64,000 nt of DNA from Gemmatimonadota bacterium (GTDB lineage Bacteria > Gemmatimonadota > Gemmatimonadetes > Longimicrobiales > Gaopeijiaceae). The notes under the pieces are model-generated. The model had not been told where the DNA came from. It was given only the letters and a program-made list of their open reading frames with translations, and made no database searches. A program made the position numbers and the translations under genes. Below are positions 25,288 through 32,665 of the stretch, piece by piece. Where the stretch lies: NCBI GenBank assembly GCA_030827315.1, contig JAURER010000013.1, positions 1 to 64,000 on the forward strand, written 5' to 3'. Position 1 is the first letter of the stretch, and every line of letters starts with the position of its first letter.

Positions 25288-25935
25288 TCAGCCTCCGAGC
25301 GCGTCGAGTGCCGCGAGGATGTCCGCGTTCTCCGGGCGAATGCGGTAGTTCACCTCCGTCATCTTCCAGCGGACCACGCCGTTCGTATCGATCACGTAGG
25401 TGGTGGGATGCGGGATCGCGCGGCCGCGGGGGTCGTCCTGGTTGAACAGCCCATACCGGTTGATGACGGCGGCACCCGGGTCGGAGAGGAGCGTGTAGTC
25501 GAGCACGAGGCCGTCGTTCTCCTCCGCGACCCGATCGACCATCCGCTGGAGATCCGACGGATCATCGGAGGAGATGGCCGCGAGCTTCGTGGACGCCGCC
25601 TGCTTCTCGCTCAGCATTCCCTGCAGCTCCCCGAGCTGCTGCGCACAGTAGGGTCACCAGTGCCCGCGGTAGAAGACGAGGATCACGTTCTTCGCGCCAC
25701 GAAAGTCGGAGAGCGTCCATGTGGGACCGGCCAGTGAGGCCAGCGCGAAGTCGGGCGCCGGCTCCCCGACCCGAACGCGGTCCAGATCGACGCCGGGAAG
25801 GTCCGCACCATCGACCGGGCCGAGAACGACGACGTCGGGCCGCCGTGTGCCGGTGTCGCCGGCCGGCTCCGCTCCGGTGCCGCATGCGGCCAGCGCCGTC
25901 AGTACCAGCAAGCATGCCGCGCGTCCTCGGATCAT
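25288..25935 (-). CDS. Lipoprotein peroxiredoxin-like protein with in-frame UGA (selenocysteine)
   Basis: Read from ATG 25935, the gene gives a 215-residue protein. The signal peptide ends LTALAAC (lipid Cys18), followed by a thioredoxin-fold AhpC/TSA domain (GEPAPDFAL, VILVFYRGHW). UGA at 25654-25656 is residue 94, followed by P-Y-C97, so the active site is U-x-x-C where homologues have CPYC. Beyond the UGA the fold continues: QLGELQ, LAAISSDDPSDL, YGLFNQDDPRG, PHPTTYVIDTNGVVRW. A perfect hairpin lies 14 bases after the UGA. ATG 25935 overlaps the YpdA stop by 4 bases. It probably reduces peroxides or disulfides at the periplasmic face. A Cys-to-stop pseudogene is less likely because the frame continues intact for 121 residues. 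Confidence 0.9.
25623..25639 (-). promoter_or_regulatory. bSECIS element of the selenoperoxiredoxin
   Basis: On the minus strand GCAGCTC, loop GGG, GAGCTGC form a perfect 7-bp stem with a 3-nt loop starting with G. The stem begins 14 bases after the UGA and the loop 21 bases after it. The same stem length, loop length and leading G occur in selD, although the sequences differ and both lie inside coding sequence. Confidence 0.75.
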
Positions 25936-26936
25936 CCGCCAACTCCCGTCCGGCCCCGGGAGAGCCGGTCCGCCACGATCCGTGCGCCGTGCTCGCGGCC
26001 GTTCTCGATGAAGATCCTGTTCGCATTGTGCCCCGCGGCGATGACGCCCGCGATGTAGAGACCCGGCACGTCCGTTTCCATCGTCGAGGGCTCGTGGGCG
26101 GGAATCCCCGTCTCGTCGTCGATGGCCACACCCAGCGCCGCGAGCTGGGCGTGATCGGAGCGCCAGCCGGTCATCGCCACCACGAAGTCGTTCGCGATTT
26201 CGGTCGTGGCGCCGTCTTCCTCGGACCGCAGCACCACGGAGCCCGGACGGATCTCCGCCACCCGGTGCTTCCAGTACACGGGGATCTCTCCGCGCTCCAG
26301 CCGGTTCGTGATGTCGGGCACCACCCACGGCTTCACTCCACGGTCGATCGTGTCGAGGAAGTGCACCAGGGTCACACGCGCGCCGTTGCGGAACATCTCC
26401 AGGGCCGACTCGACGGCCGAGTTGCCGGCTCCGACCACGAGCACGTCCTGGTCGAAATACGGGTACGGTTCCCGGTAGTAGTGCCGGACCTTGGGCATCT
26501 CTTCCCCCGGAACGCCGAGGAAGTTCGGTGCCTGGAAGCCTCCGGTGGCGACGACGACGGCGGCCGCACCATATTCGCGCTGTGAGCCTTCGGCCTTCTC
26601 GGTGCGCACCGTGAAGCTGCCTTCCGCTCCCTCGATGGCGACGACCTTTTCGTACTGACGCACGTCGAGTTCCCAGTGGCTCACCACCCGCCGGTAATAG
26701 GCGAGCGCGTCCCGGCGCGTGGGCTTCTGGTCGGGAATGGTGAACGGGACGTCGCCGACCTCCAGCATGACCGCCGTGCTGAAGAAGGTCATGTAGTAGG
26801 GGTACGCCACGATGGAGCTCGTGACGCACCCCTTGTCGAAGAGCGCACAGGACAGCCCTGCCTGGCGGGCTGCCGCACCGACGGCGATCCCGCATGGTCC
26901 GGCGCCCACCACGATGAGGTCGAATCGATCGGTCAT
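25932..26936 (-). CDS. ypdA: YpdA family FAD-dependent (bacillithiol) disulfide reductase
   Basis: A 334-residue single-FAD flavoprotein. The FAD motif is GAGPCGIAVGAA with Cys15 in the GPCG position, the residue shown in YpdA/Bdr of Gram-positive bacteria to be needed for bacillithiol disulfide reduction. An NADPH motif GAGNSAVESAL lies near residue 180, GGFQAPNFLGVPGEEMPKVRHY between the domains, and a C-terminal TDVPGLYIAGVIAAGHNANRIFIENG. ATG 26936 begins the canonical N terminus. It is the first gene of a two-gene unit, and its stop overlaps the peroxiredoxin start as ATGA, so the reductase and the selenoprotein are co-translated. Bacillithiol synthesis genes are not in the window. Confidence 0.9.
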   Translation of the reverse strand: MTDRFDLIVVGAGPCGIAVGAAARQAGLSCALFDKGCVTSSIVAYPYYMTFFSTAVMLEVGDVPFTIPDQKPTRRDALAYYRRVVSHWELDVRQYEKVVAIEGAEGSFTVRTEKAEGSQREYGAAAVVVATGGFQAPNFLGVPGEEMPKVRHYYREPYPYFDQDVLVVGAGNSAVESALEMFRNGARVTLVHFLDTIDRGVKPWVVPDITNRLERGEIPVYWKHRVAEIRPGSVVLRSEEDGATTEIANDFVVAMTGWRSDHAQLAALGVAIDDETGIPAHEPSTMETDVPGLYIAGVIAAGHNANRIFIENGREHGARIVADRLSRGRTGVGG

Positions 26937-27019
26937 GTCCAGTGCGTTACCCTTTTCGCTCGATCTGTTCCTGTGCCGGCCGCCTTCCCCGCCGAGCATT
27001 CCCGCCGCATGATGACGCA

Positions 27020-27280
27020 ATGACATCCGCAGAATCCGAAGCACGCAAGGCGCTGAACCGGCTCCGTCGCGCCATGGAGAAGGCCGAGCGCGAAATGGAT
27101 GCGCTCCACGGGGCCCTGGTCCATGCCGAAGGGGACGATTTCCCGGCCGAAAGGTATGACGAAATCACGGCCGCCGTTCGCCGAGTCCTGGAATTCACGG
27201 ACGACGAGGGGGAGCGCCTTCGGGAGAAGATTCTGCATGCGGGCGGGCTCGAGCCGGGTCGTGTCCGAAGGAATTCCTGA
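27020..27280 (+). CDS. Small charged hypothetical protein
   Basis: An 86-residue protein predicted to be almost entirely helical, with heptad-like runs (ALNRLRRAMEKAERE, then a second helix AAVRRVLEFTDDEGERLREKI) suggesting a short coiled coil. No signal peptide, membrane segment or cysteines are present. It begins 83 bp upstream of and divergent from ypdA, and ends 42 bp before the D-aminoacylase-like gene on the same strand. I do not recognise a family. ATG 27020 is the first in-frame start that leaves the ypdA leader free. Confidence 0.6.
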   Translation: MTSAESEARKALNRLRRAMEKAEREMDALHGALVHAEGDDFPAERYDEITAAVRRVLEFTDDEGERLREKILHAGGLEPGRVRRNS

Positions 27281-27322
27281 CCCACGGGGTCACCGCCGCC
27301 AAGGCAAGGCGAGGGAAGCAAG

Positions 27323-29014
27323 ATGAAGAGACGTTCGTTCGTGCGCGCGGCCGCGGTGGCGGGCGCGGGGGCCGTGATCTCCCCGGGTCGCGCCCACGGA
27401 ATCCTCCGCGATCGCCGGCGCGCGGATCTCGTGCTGCGCGGCGGTACGGTGTTCGACGGCACCGGCGCGCCGGGTCGTGAGCTGGACGTGGCGGTCACCG
27501 GCGACCGAATCACGGAGATCGGCCGGAACCTGCCCCCGGGTTCGAGCGAGATCGACATCCGCGGCCTCGCGGTGGCGCCCGGCTTCATCGACATCCACTC
27601 GCACGCGGACATGAACCTCCTCGTGAACAACCGGGCGGAGAGTCGCATCCGTCAGGGCGTGACGCTGGAAGTGGTGGGCCAGGATGGGAGCTCCATCGGT
27701 CCCTGGTCGGACGGGGAGTTCGAAGACACGCGCGATCGTTACCGCCAGCGTGGGATCGACATCGACTTCCGGGACCCCGCGGGCTTCGTCGAGCGAATCA
27801 GCCGCGAGCGCCCGGCCGTGAGCGTCGCGACGATGGTGGGCAACGGCGCGCTGCGGGGTCACGTCGTCGGGAACGAGGACCGGCCCGCGACCGAAGCCGA
27901 GATCGCGCGCATGAAGGAGCTCCTCGCCGACCAGATCGGACGCGGATGCGTGGGCCTGTCGTCGGGCCTCGAGTACGCGCCGAGCGGCTTCGCGGACGCC
28001 GCGGAGCTCGCGCAGCTCGCCGGCGTGCTGCGGGGCACGGGGTATCCGTATTCTTCGCACATGCGCAACGAGGACGACCGTCTGCTCGGGGCGGTCGAGG
28101 AGGCGCTGCACGTGGGCCGCCTCGCCGGGGTGCCGGTCCAGATCGCGCACCTCAAGGCCCAGGGGCAGAGGAACTACTGGAAGGCGGGCGCTGCCCTCGA
28201 CCTCATCGAGCGGGCGCGAGCGGACGGGGTCGACGTCCACTTCGACCGCTACCCGTACACCGCGTACGCGACGGGCCTGTCGAACCTCTTTCCGAGCGCT
28301 TCGCGTTCCGGCGGGAACGCGGCCTTCCTTCGCCGTCTGCGCGATGCGGATACCGCGGCGTCCCTGGAGCGCGCGTGCCGCGACAAGGTCGCTCTCCTCG
28401 GCGACTGGAACTCCGTGCAGATCTCCAGCACCAACGACGAGACCGCATGGGCGCGTGGACGGCGCATGGGGGACCTCGCGCGTGAGCGCGGCGTCGAGCC
28501 CTACGCGCTCACCGTGCAGCTTCTCGAGGCGAACGGGGGAGGCGTGGGCATGATCGGCCACGGGATGGGCGAGGAGAACACCGCGCGCATCCTGGCGCAC
28601 CCCCTCGGTATGCTCTGTTCGGACGGCGGCGCCTACGCGCCGTACGGGCCGCTGTCCGAGGGCGCACCGCATCCACGTGGCTATGGCTCGTTCCCCCGCC
28701 TCCTGGGTCACTACGTCCGTGACACGGGGGCGCTCACACTCGAATCCGCGATCCACAAGGTCACGCAGATGCCGGCGCGCAAGCTGCGACTCGACCGTCG
28801 GGGCGTCGTCGAGCCGGGTGCGTTCGCGGATCTGGTCGCGTTCGACCCCGCGACGGTCTCCGACCGGGCCACCTTCGACGACCCCCACCAGTACCCGGTG
28901 GGGATCGAGCACGTGGTGGTCAACGGCGTCCTCACGCTCCGGGACCACGAACACACCGGCGACCTCGGGGGTCGAGGCGTCCGCGGAGCCGGAGGGCCAC
29001 CGCACCGCGGCTGA
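27323..29014 (+). CDS. N-acyl-D-amino-acid deacylase family amidohydrolase, Tat-exported
   Basis: A 563-residue amidohydrolase of the D-aminoacylase type. The N terminus MKRRSFVRAAAVAGAG is a twin-arginine signal (RRSFVR), so it is exported folded with its metal. The catalytic barrel shows IDIHSHADMN, SSGLEYAPSG, SSHMRNEDD, QIAHLKAQG and a late Asp in LCSDGGAY, followed by the small beta domain (LDRRGVVEPGAFADLVAFDP). The family removes N-acyl groups from D-amino acids or cleaves D-configured dipeptides. Here it may act in peptide or peptidoglycan-fragment turnover in the periplasm. It has AAGCAAGATG-type spacing with a GAGGGAAG ribosome binding site before ATG 27323. Confidence 0.88.
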   Translation: MKRRSFVRAAAVAGAGAVISPGRAHGILRDRRRADLVLRGGTVFDGTGAPGRELDVAVTGDRITEIGRNLPPGSSEIDIRGLAVAPGFIDIHSHADMNLLVNNRAESRIRQGVTLEVVGQDGSSIGPWSDGEFEDTRDRYRQRGIDIDFRDPAGFVERISRERPAVSVATMVGNGALRGHVVGNEDRPATEAEIARMKELLADQIGRGCVGLSSGLEYAPSGFADAAELAQLAGVLRGTGYPYSSHMRNEDDRLLGAVEEALHVGRLAGVPVQIAHLKAQGQRNYWKAGAALDLIERARADGVDVHFDRYPYTAYATGLSNLFPSASRSGGNAAFLRRLRDADTAASLERACRDKVALLGDWNSVQISSTNDETAWARGRRMGDLARERGVEPYALTVQLLEANGGGVGMIGHGMGEENTARILAHPLGMLCSDGGAYAPYGPLSEGAPHPRGYGSFPRLLGHYVRDTGALTLESAIHKVTQMPARKLRLDRRGVVEPGAFADLVAFDPATVSDRATFDDPHQYPVGIEHVVVNGVLTLRDHEHTGDLGGRGVRGAGGPPHRG

Positions 29015-29058
29015 GCCAGGCAGGCGGACGCGGCGAGCCCCGCCGCCGGCGACGCGGC

Positions 29059-31455
29059 CTAGAAACGGTACGTGTAGCTCGCCTTGATGGATCCGCCGCG
29101 TGAAAGCGTGTTGAAGCTCTTCGGGCTCCTCGGGTCCAGGCTGTCGAGGAGCTCGTTGCGCCAATTGTGCGTGTAGACGAGGTAGACGTCGTTGCCGGGC
29201 CTCACGATCCAGCGGAGCCGGGTGAACAGGCCGATGATGTCCGACTGGTCGTCGTACTGCAGCTGCCCGGTGACCGCGACCCACGGCGTCGGCGTCCAGT
29301 CCGACTCCAGCTCGTAGAGAGAGACGGTGAACTCCCCGGCCGGAAGCTGCACGTCGTTGCGCTGGATGTTCGTCGACAGTGACACGCCGGGCCCGGGGCG
29401 CACGGTCACGCGCCCGCCGTACTGCTGGGTGGTGCCGTCCCAGAAGCCGCCCCACGAGAATCCGCCGAACACGGAAACGCGGCGCTGCCCCGCCGTGCGC
29501 CCGTTGATCCGGTACTCCCAGATCGTGTAGTCACCGGGCGCCACCACGAACCCGTCGCTCGGCCGGTACTCCCGATCCAGGTACTCGTAGGTCTGCGTCG
29601 CCTGGAATCCGATGTTGTCGCCGGACTCGAAGTTGAGCCCCAGGAGGTTGAAGTCCCACACCTGCTCCGCCACCCCGCCCACGCCGCGCAGGAGCCACCC
29701 GTCGCGACCCGGAAAGGTCTCGTCCAGGCTCACCAGCTCCCGGAACTGCGCCGAGAAGTCGAGTCGGCGGAGCCAGGAGATGCCCGGCGTGCGCGGTGAC
29801 CAGCCGATCCGCGGTTCGATCCGGCGGAATTCGTTCCGCTGCACGAAGCCGAGGGCCGGGTCGTATGCACCACCGAACTGCCGGTACGAGACGTGTCCGG
29901 TCCAGATGTCGTTGGGGTACTCGACCCGGAGACCGTGCGCGGAGAGGTCACGGAAGGTGAGCTCCTCGTACTCCGGGTCCGAGGCCGCGAGCGGGTTCGA
30001 GTTCCAGACGACGAACGCCTCGGCCTCGAGGTTCTTGTTGCCAAGGAAGTTCCGCGTCTTGAAGTCGAGGTCCACTCCGGCCGTGTGCTGCTCGGGCGGT
30101 GCGAAGCCGATGGAATCCGGCGACGTTCCCCGGCGCGTGTAGATCGCGCCGATGGCCGACTGCTCGAAGAGTCGCCGCTTCACGCGGCCCACGGTGAAGC
30201 TTTCGCCCGGGATGGTCAGGTCGCCGAGCGCGCTCTCACTGAAGTCGTAGTCCGCGGTGCCGATCTGATAGAAACCCAGCTCGTAGGCACCCGCCTGACC
30301 GGTGAGACGCGTTCCGTACTGGATGGGGATCTGCTGCCCCGAACTCAGGCCGATGTTCCGGGAGTAGAATGGCGACGGGCCGCTGCTCGGGGCGAAGGAG
30401 AAGACGCCGGAGCCTTCCAGGAAGAAATCGCGCCGTTCGGAGAACCGGAGGGGGAAACGCGTCAGGTTGACCCGGCGCTCGTCGCTCTCGACTTCTGCAA
30501 AGTCGGTGTTCACGCTCACCGAGGCGCGCAGGCTCGACGTGACGCTGTAGTTCACGTCCAGGCTCAGGTCGGTCGGAAACGTGTTCGGGTCGGAAGCGCT
30601 CGGAATGTTGCGCCAGTTGGCGATTCCGGACGGAACCGCCTCGAGGCCGACGCCTTGCGACATGCCCGCGAGCCCGGTCAGGCGCCCCGCGAAGACCGGA
30701 CTGCGCAGCCCCTCCGTTCGCCGCCAGCCGCGCCACAGGATCTCCTCGTTTCGGCGCCGGATGGTGCGCTGAAAGTTGATGCCCCACTCGGTCTGGGTCG
30801 GATTGAAGTTGAGCGTGCGGAAGGGGATCTGGATTTCGGCGGACCAGCCGTTGGGCAGCATGGTGGTCTGGGCTTCCCAGATGCCGTCCCACGCCTTGTT
30901 CGTCCCGCCGCCACCGAAGCCTCCCGGTCCGCCGCCACCACCGCGGCCGCCGCCACCGGCCGTGATCACGCCGTCACCCATGAGGCCCGCGGCGTTGATC
31001 TCGAAGAAGTATCCGGTACGGCCATCGCGGAAGGTGTCGAGGATCCACATGAAGCGGTCGTCGGTGCTCAACGGCGCGTCTCGCTCGCGCTGATACGCCA
31101 GGACCCCGGCGGGATCGTCGTAGATCATCACGCCGATGTAGAGGTTGTCCTCGTCGTAGAGGACGCGGATCTCCGTCTCCTCGGAGGGCTGCCCACCCTC
31201 CACGGGCTCCTGCTGGGTGAAGTCGGTGATCGGCGTCGCCTGGAGCCACACCGCCTCGTCGAGCCGACCGTCGAGGTCGATGCTGAGCCCGTCGCCGGGC
31301 CTGTGGGCGACCAGCGCGACCTCGGCTGCCGGCCGTGCGACCTGGCGCTCGGTCTGTTGAGCGGACAGAGGCGTCACGCACGCGAGCACGAGGAGGCAGT
31401 ATTTCCAGGCGGCGGTCCGTGCCGTCCGACGATTCAAGACAGTGCTCCGGGTCAT
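29059..31455 (-). CDS. DUF5916 / CBM9-like outer-membrane protein
   Basis: A 798-residue exported protein. The signal peptide ends TPLSAQ. Residues about 40-240 form a carbohydrate-binding-module-9-like domain (DGRLDEAVWLQATPITDF, VLYDEDNLYIGV), interrupted by a glycine-rich stretch near residue 170. The remainder is an all-beta DUF5916 barrel with alternating aromatic strands, ending in ...SYTYRF, the aromatic C terminus recognised by the BAM machinery. The family is abundant in Gemmatimonadota and Bacteroidota and its substrate is unsettled, with roles in sugar or peptide binding at the surface suggested. The start MTRSTVLN at 31455 is preferred over 31491 because it leads directly into the signal peptide. 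Confidence 0.88.
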   Translation of the reverse strand: MTRSTVLNRRTARTAAWKYCLLVLACVTPLSAQQTERQVARPAAEVALVAHRPGDGLSIDLDGRLDEAVWLQATPITDFTQQEPVEGGQPSEETEIRVLYDEDNLYIGVMIYDDPAGVLAYQRERDAPLSTDDRFMWILDTFRDGRTGYFFEINAAGLMGDGVITAGGGGRGGGGGPGGFGGGGTNKAWDGIWEAQTTMLPNGWSAEIQIPFRTLNFNPTQTEWGINFQRTIRRRNEEILWRGWRRTEGLRSPVFAGRLTGLAGMSQGVGLEAVPSGIANWRNIPSASDPNTFPTDLSLDVNYSVTSSLRASVSVNTDFAEVESDERRVNLTRFPLRFSERRDFFLEGSGVFSFAPSSGPSPFYSRNIGLSSGQQIPIQYGTRLTGQAGAYELGFYQIGTADYDFSESALGDLTIPGESFTVGRVKRRLFEQSAIGAIYTRRGTSPDSIGFAPPEQHTAGVDLDFKTRNFLGNKNLEAEAFVVWNSNPLAASDPEYEELTFRDLSAHGLRVEYPNDIWTGHVSYRQFGGAYDPALGFVQRNEFRRIEPRIGWSPRTPGISWLRRLDFSAQFRELVSLDETFPGRDGWLLRGVGGVAEQVWDFNLLGLNFESGDNIGFQATQTYEYLDREYRPSDGFVVAPGDYTIWEYRINGRTAGQRRVSVFGGFSWGGFWDGTTQQYGGRVTVRPGPGVSLSTNIQRNDVQLPAGEFTVSLYELESDWTPTPWVAVTGQLQYDDQSDIIGLFTRLRWIVRPGNDVYLVYTHNWRNELLDSLDPRSPKSFNTLSRGGSIKASYTYRF

Positions 31456-31555
31456 CAGGGGCCTGCAGTGGTGTGACACCGAACGAGACACGGGAAAGTG
31501 CTCGGATGTTGGTGCCAGCGCGGCCTCGAGCGGGCGGGTCGCTTAGATTCCGACG

Positions 31556-32665
31556 ATGCATCCCCGATTCGAAGAGACCGCGGCCATCCTTGAGGCCCGA
31601 TTCGCCGAAGGCTCCGCCGTGCCCTGGACCGACGACGCCTTCGGGTCTCATGCGTTCGCCGTATTCGTGGTCCAGTACGAGTCTTGCTCCGTATACCGGT
31701 CGCTCTGCGACGCCCGGGGCATCACCCCCGCGAACCTCGCGGCGTGGACCGACATCCCCGCGGTGCCCGCGACGGCGTTCAAGTACTTCGACTTCATCGA
31801 TGACGGGGCCGGCGCACCCGAGGCGACGTTCCGGACCAGCGGCACCACGCGGGGAGACGAGGCCCGCGGGCGTCACCTCGTCCCGCGCCTGTCGCTGTAC
31901 CGGGCGGCGCTCCTCGCCCCGTTGCGTGCCGCGCTCATGCCAGACCGCGGGAGGGCGCGCTTCATCTCGCTCATTCCGAATCCCGTCGAAGTGCCGGACT
32001 CCTCGCTCTCCTACATGGTGGGGGCCGCCGCCGACACGCTCGCGGGCGGGATCGACTGGCTGGTGGACGCCGCCGGGGCCTGGAGCAGTGAGACGGAAGC
32101 GGTGTGCCGCCGCGCTGCCGCGACCGGCGAGCCCGTGGTGCTCCTGGGCACCGCGCTGGCGTTCCAGCACGCGATCGAGCGTGCGGCGCGGGGCGAACCG
32201 TCCCTGGGTCGGCTTCCTGACGGAAGCAGGGTCATGGAGACGGGGGGATTTAAGGGTGCCACCCGCCACGTCTCGCGGGACGAACTCCATGGCGGCATCA
32301 CCGGCCTGACGGGGATTCCGGCCGAGCGCATCGTCAACGAATACGGAATGACGGAACTCCTCTCACAACTGTGGGAGCCGGTTCTCGTGGAGGGTCTCGC
32401 CGGGCGAGGCGTGCATCGGCCGGCGCCGTGGCTTCGGGTGCGCGCGCTGGATCCGGTGACCCTCCACCCCGTGCCGGAGGGACGGGACGGAATCCTCTGC
32501 TTCTTCGATCTGGCCAACCTGGGGTCCGTCGCGCACGTGCTGACCGAGGATGTCGGCTCGGTCGTCGACGGCCGCGTGCGGCTTCGCGGCCGCGCGCCGG
32601 GTGCGGAACCGCGTGGCTGCTCGCGCGCGATGGACGAACTGATGTCCGCCGCGGGGCAGCCATGA
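31556..32665 (+). CDS. LuxE-like acyl-protein synthetase
   Basis: A 369-residue adenylating enzyme of the LuxE / acyl-protein synthetase family. The ATP-binding loop is FRTSGTTRG at about residues 97-105, and the adenylate motif NEYGMTEL is at about 261-268. LuxE in luminous bacteria activates a fatty acid as acyl-AMP and hands the acyl group to its reductase partner LuxC. The LuxC-like gene follows directly with an ATGA overlap, so the pair can be expected to reduce a carboxylic acid to an aldehyde. No luxAB or luxD genes are nearby, and light emission is not implied. The upstream neighbour is divergent. Confidence 0.83.
   Translation: MHPRFEETAAILEARFAEGSAVPWTDDAFGSHAFAVFVVQYESCSVYRSLCDARGITPANLAAWTDIPAVPATAFKYFDFIDDGAGAPEATFRTSGTTRGDEARGRHLVPRLSLYRAALLAPLRAALMPDRGRARFISLIPNPVEVPDSSLSYMVGAAADTLAGGIDWLVDAAGAWSSETEAVCRRAAATGEPVVLLGTALAFQHAIERAARGEPSLGRLPDGSRVMETGGFKGATRHVSRDELHGGITGLTGIPAERIVNEYGMTELLSQLWEPVLVEGLAGRGVHRPAPWLRVRALDPVTLHPVPEGRDGILCFFDLANLGSVAHVLTEDVGSVVDGRVRLRGRAPGAEPRGCSRAMDELMSAAGQP

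Noticed and set aside
25288-25617. A 109-residue protein beginning after the TGA of the peroxiredoxin
   Set aside because: This fragment lacks the active site and any signal. The same frame upstream of the TGA gives the missing half of the fold, so it is one selenoprotein gene rather than two genes.
25288-25935. Peroxiredoxin as a pseudogene with a nonsense mutation
   Set aside because: Only one stop interrupts it, exactly at the catalytic Cys position, with a hairpin at the right distance and a second such gene (selD) nearby.
27290-29455. A 721-residue minus-strand frame opposite the D-aminoacylase-like gene
   Set aside because: It covers a gene with clear catalytic motifs on the other strand and runs across two unrelated genes.
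29893-31476. A 527-residue plus-strand frame opposite the DUF5916 gene
   Set aside because: It is a reflection of the DUF5916 coding sequence. It has no motif and no ribosome site.
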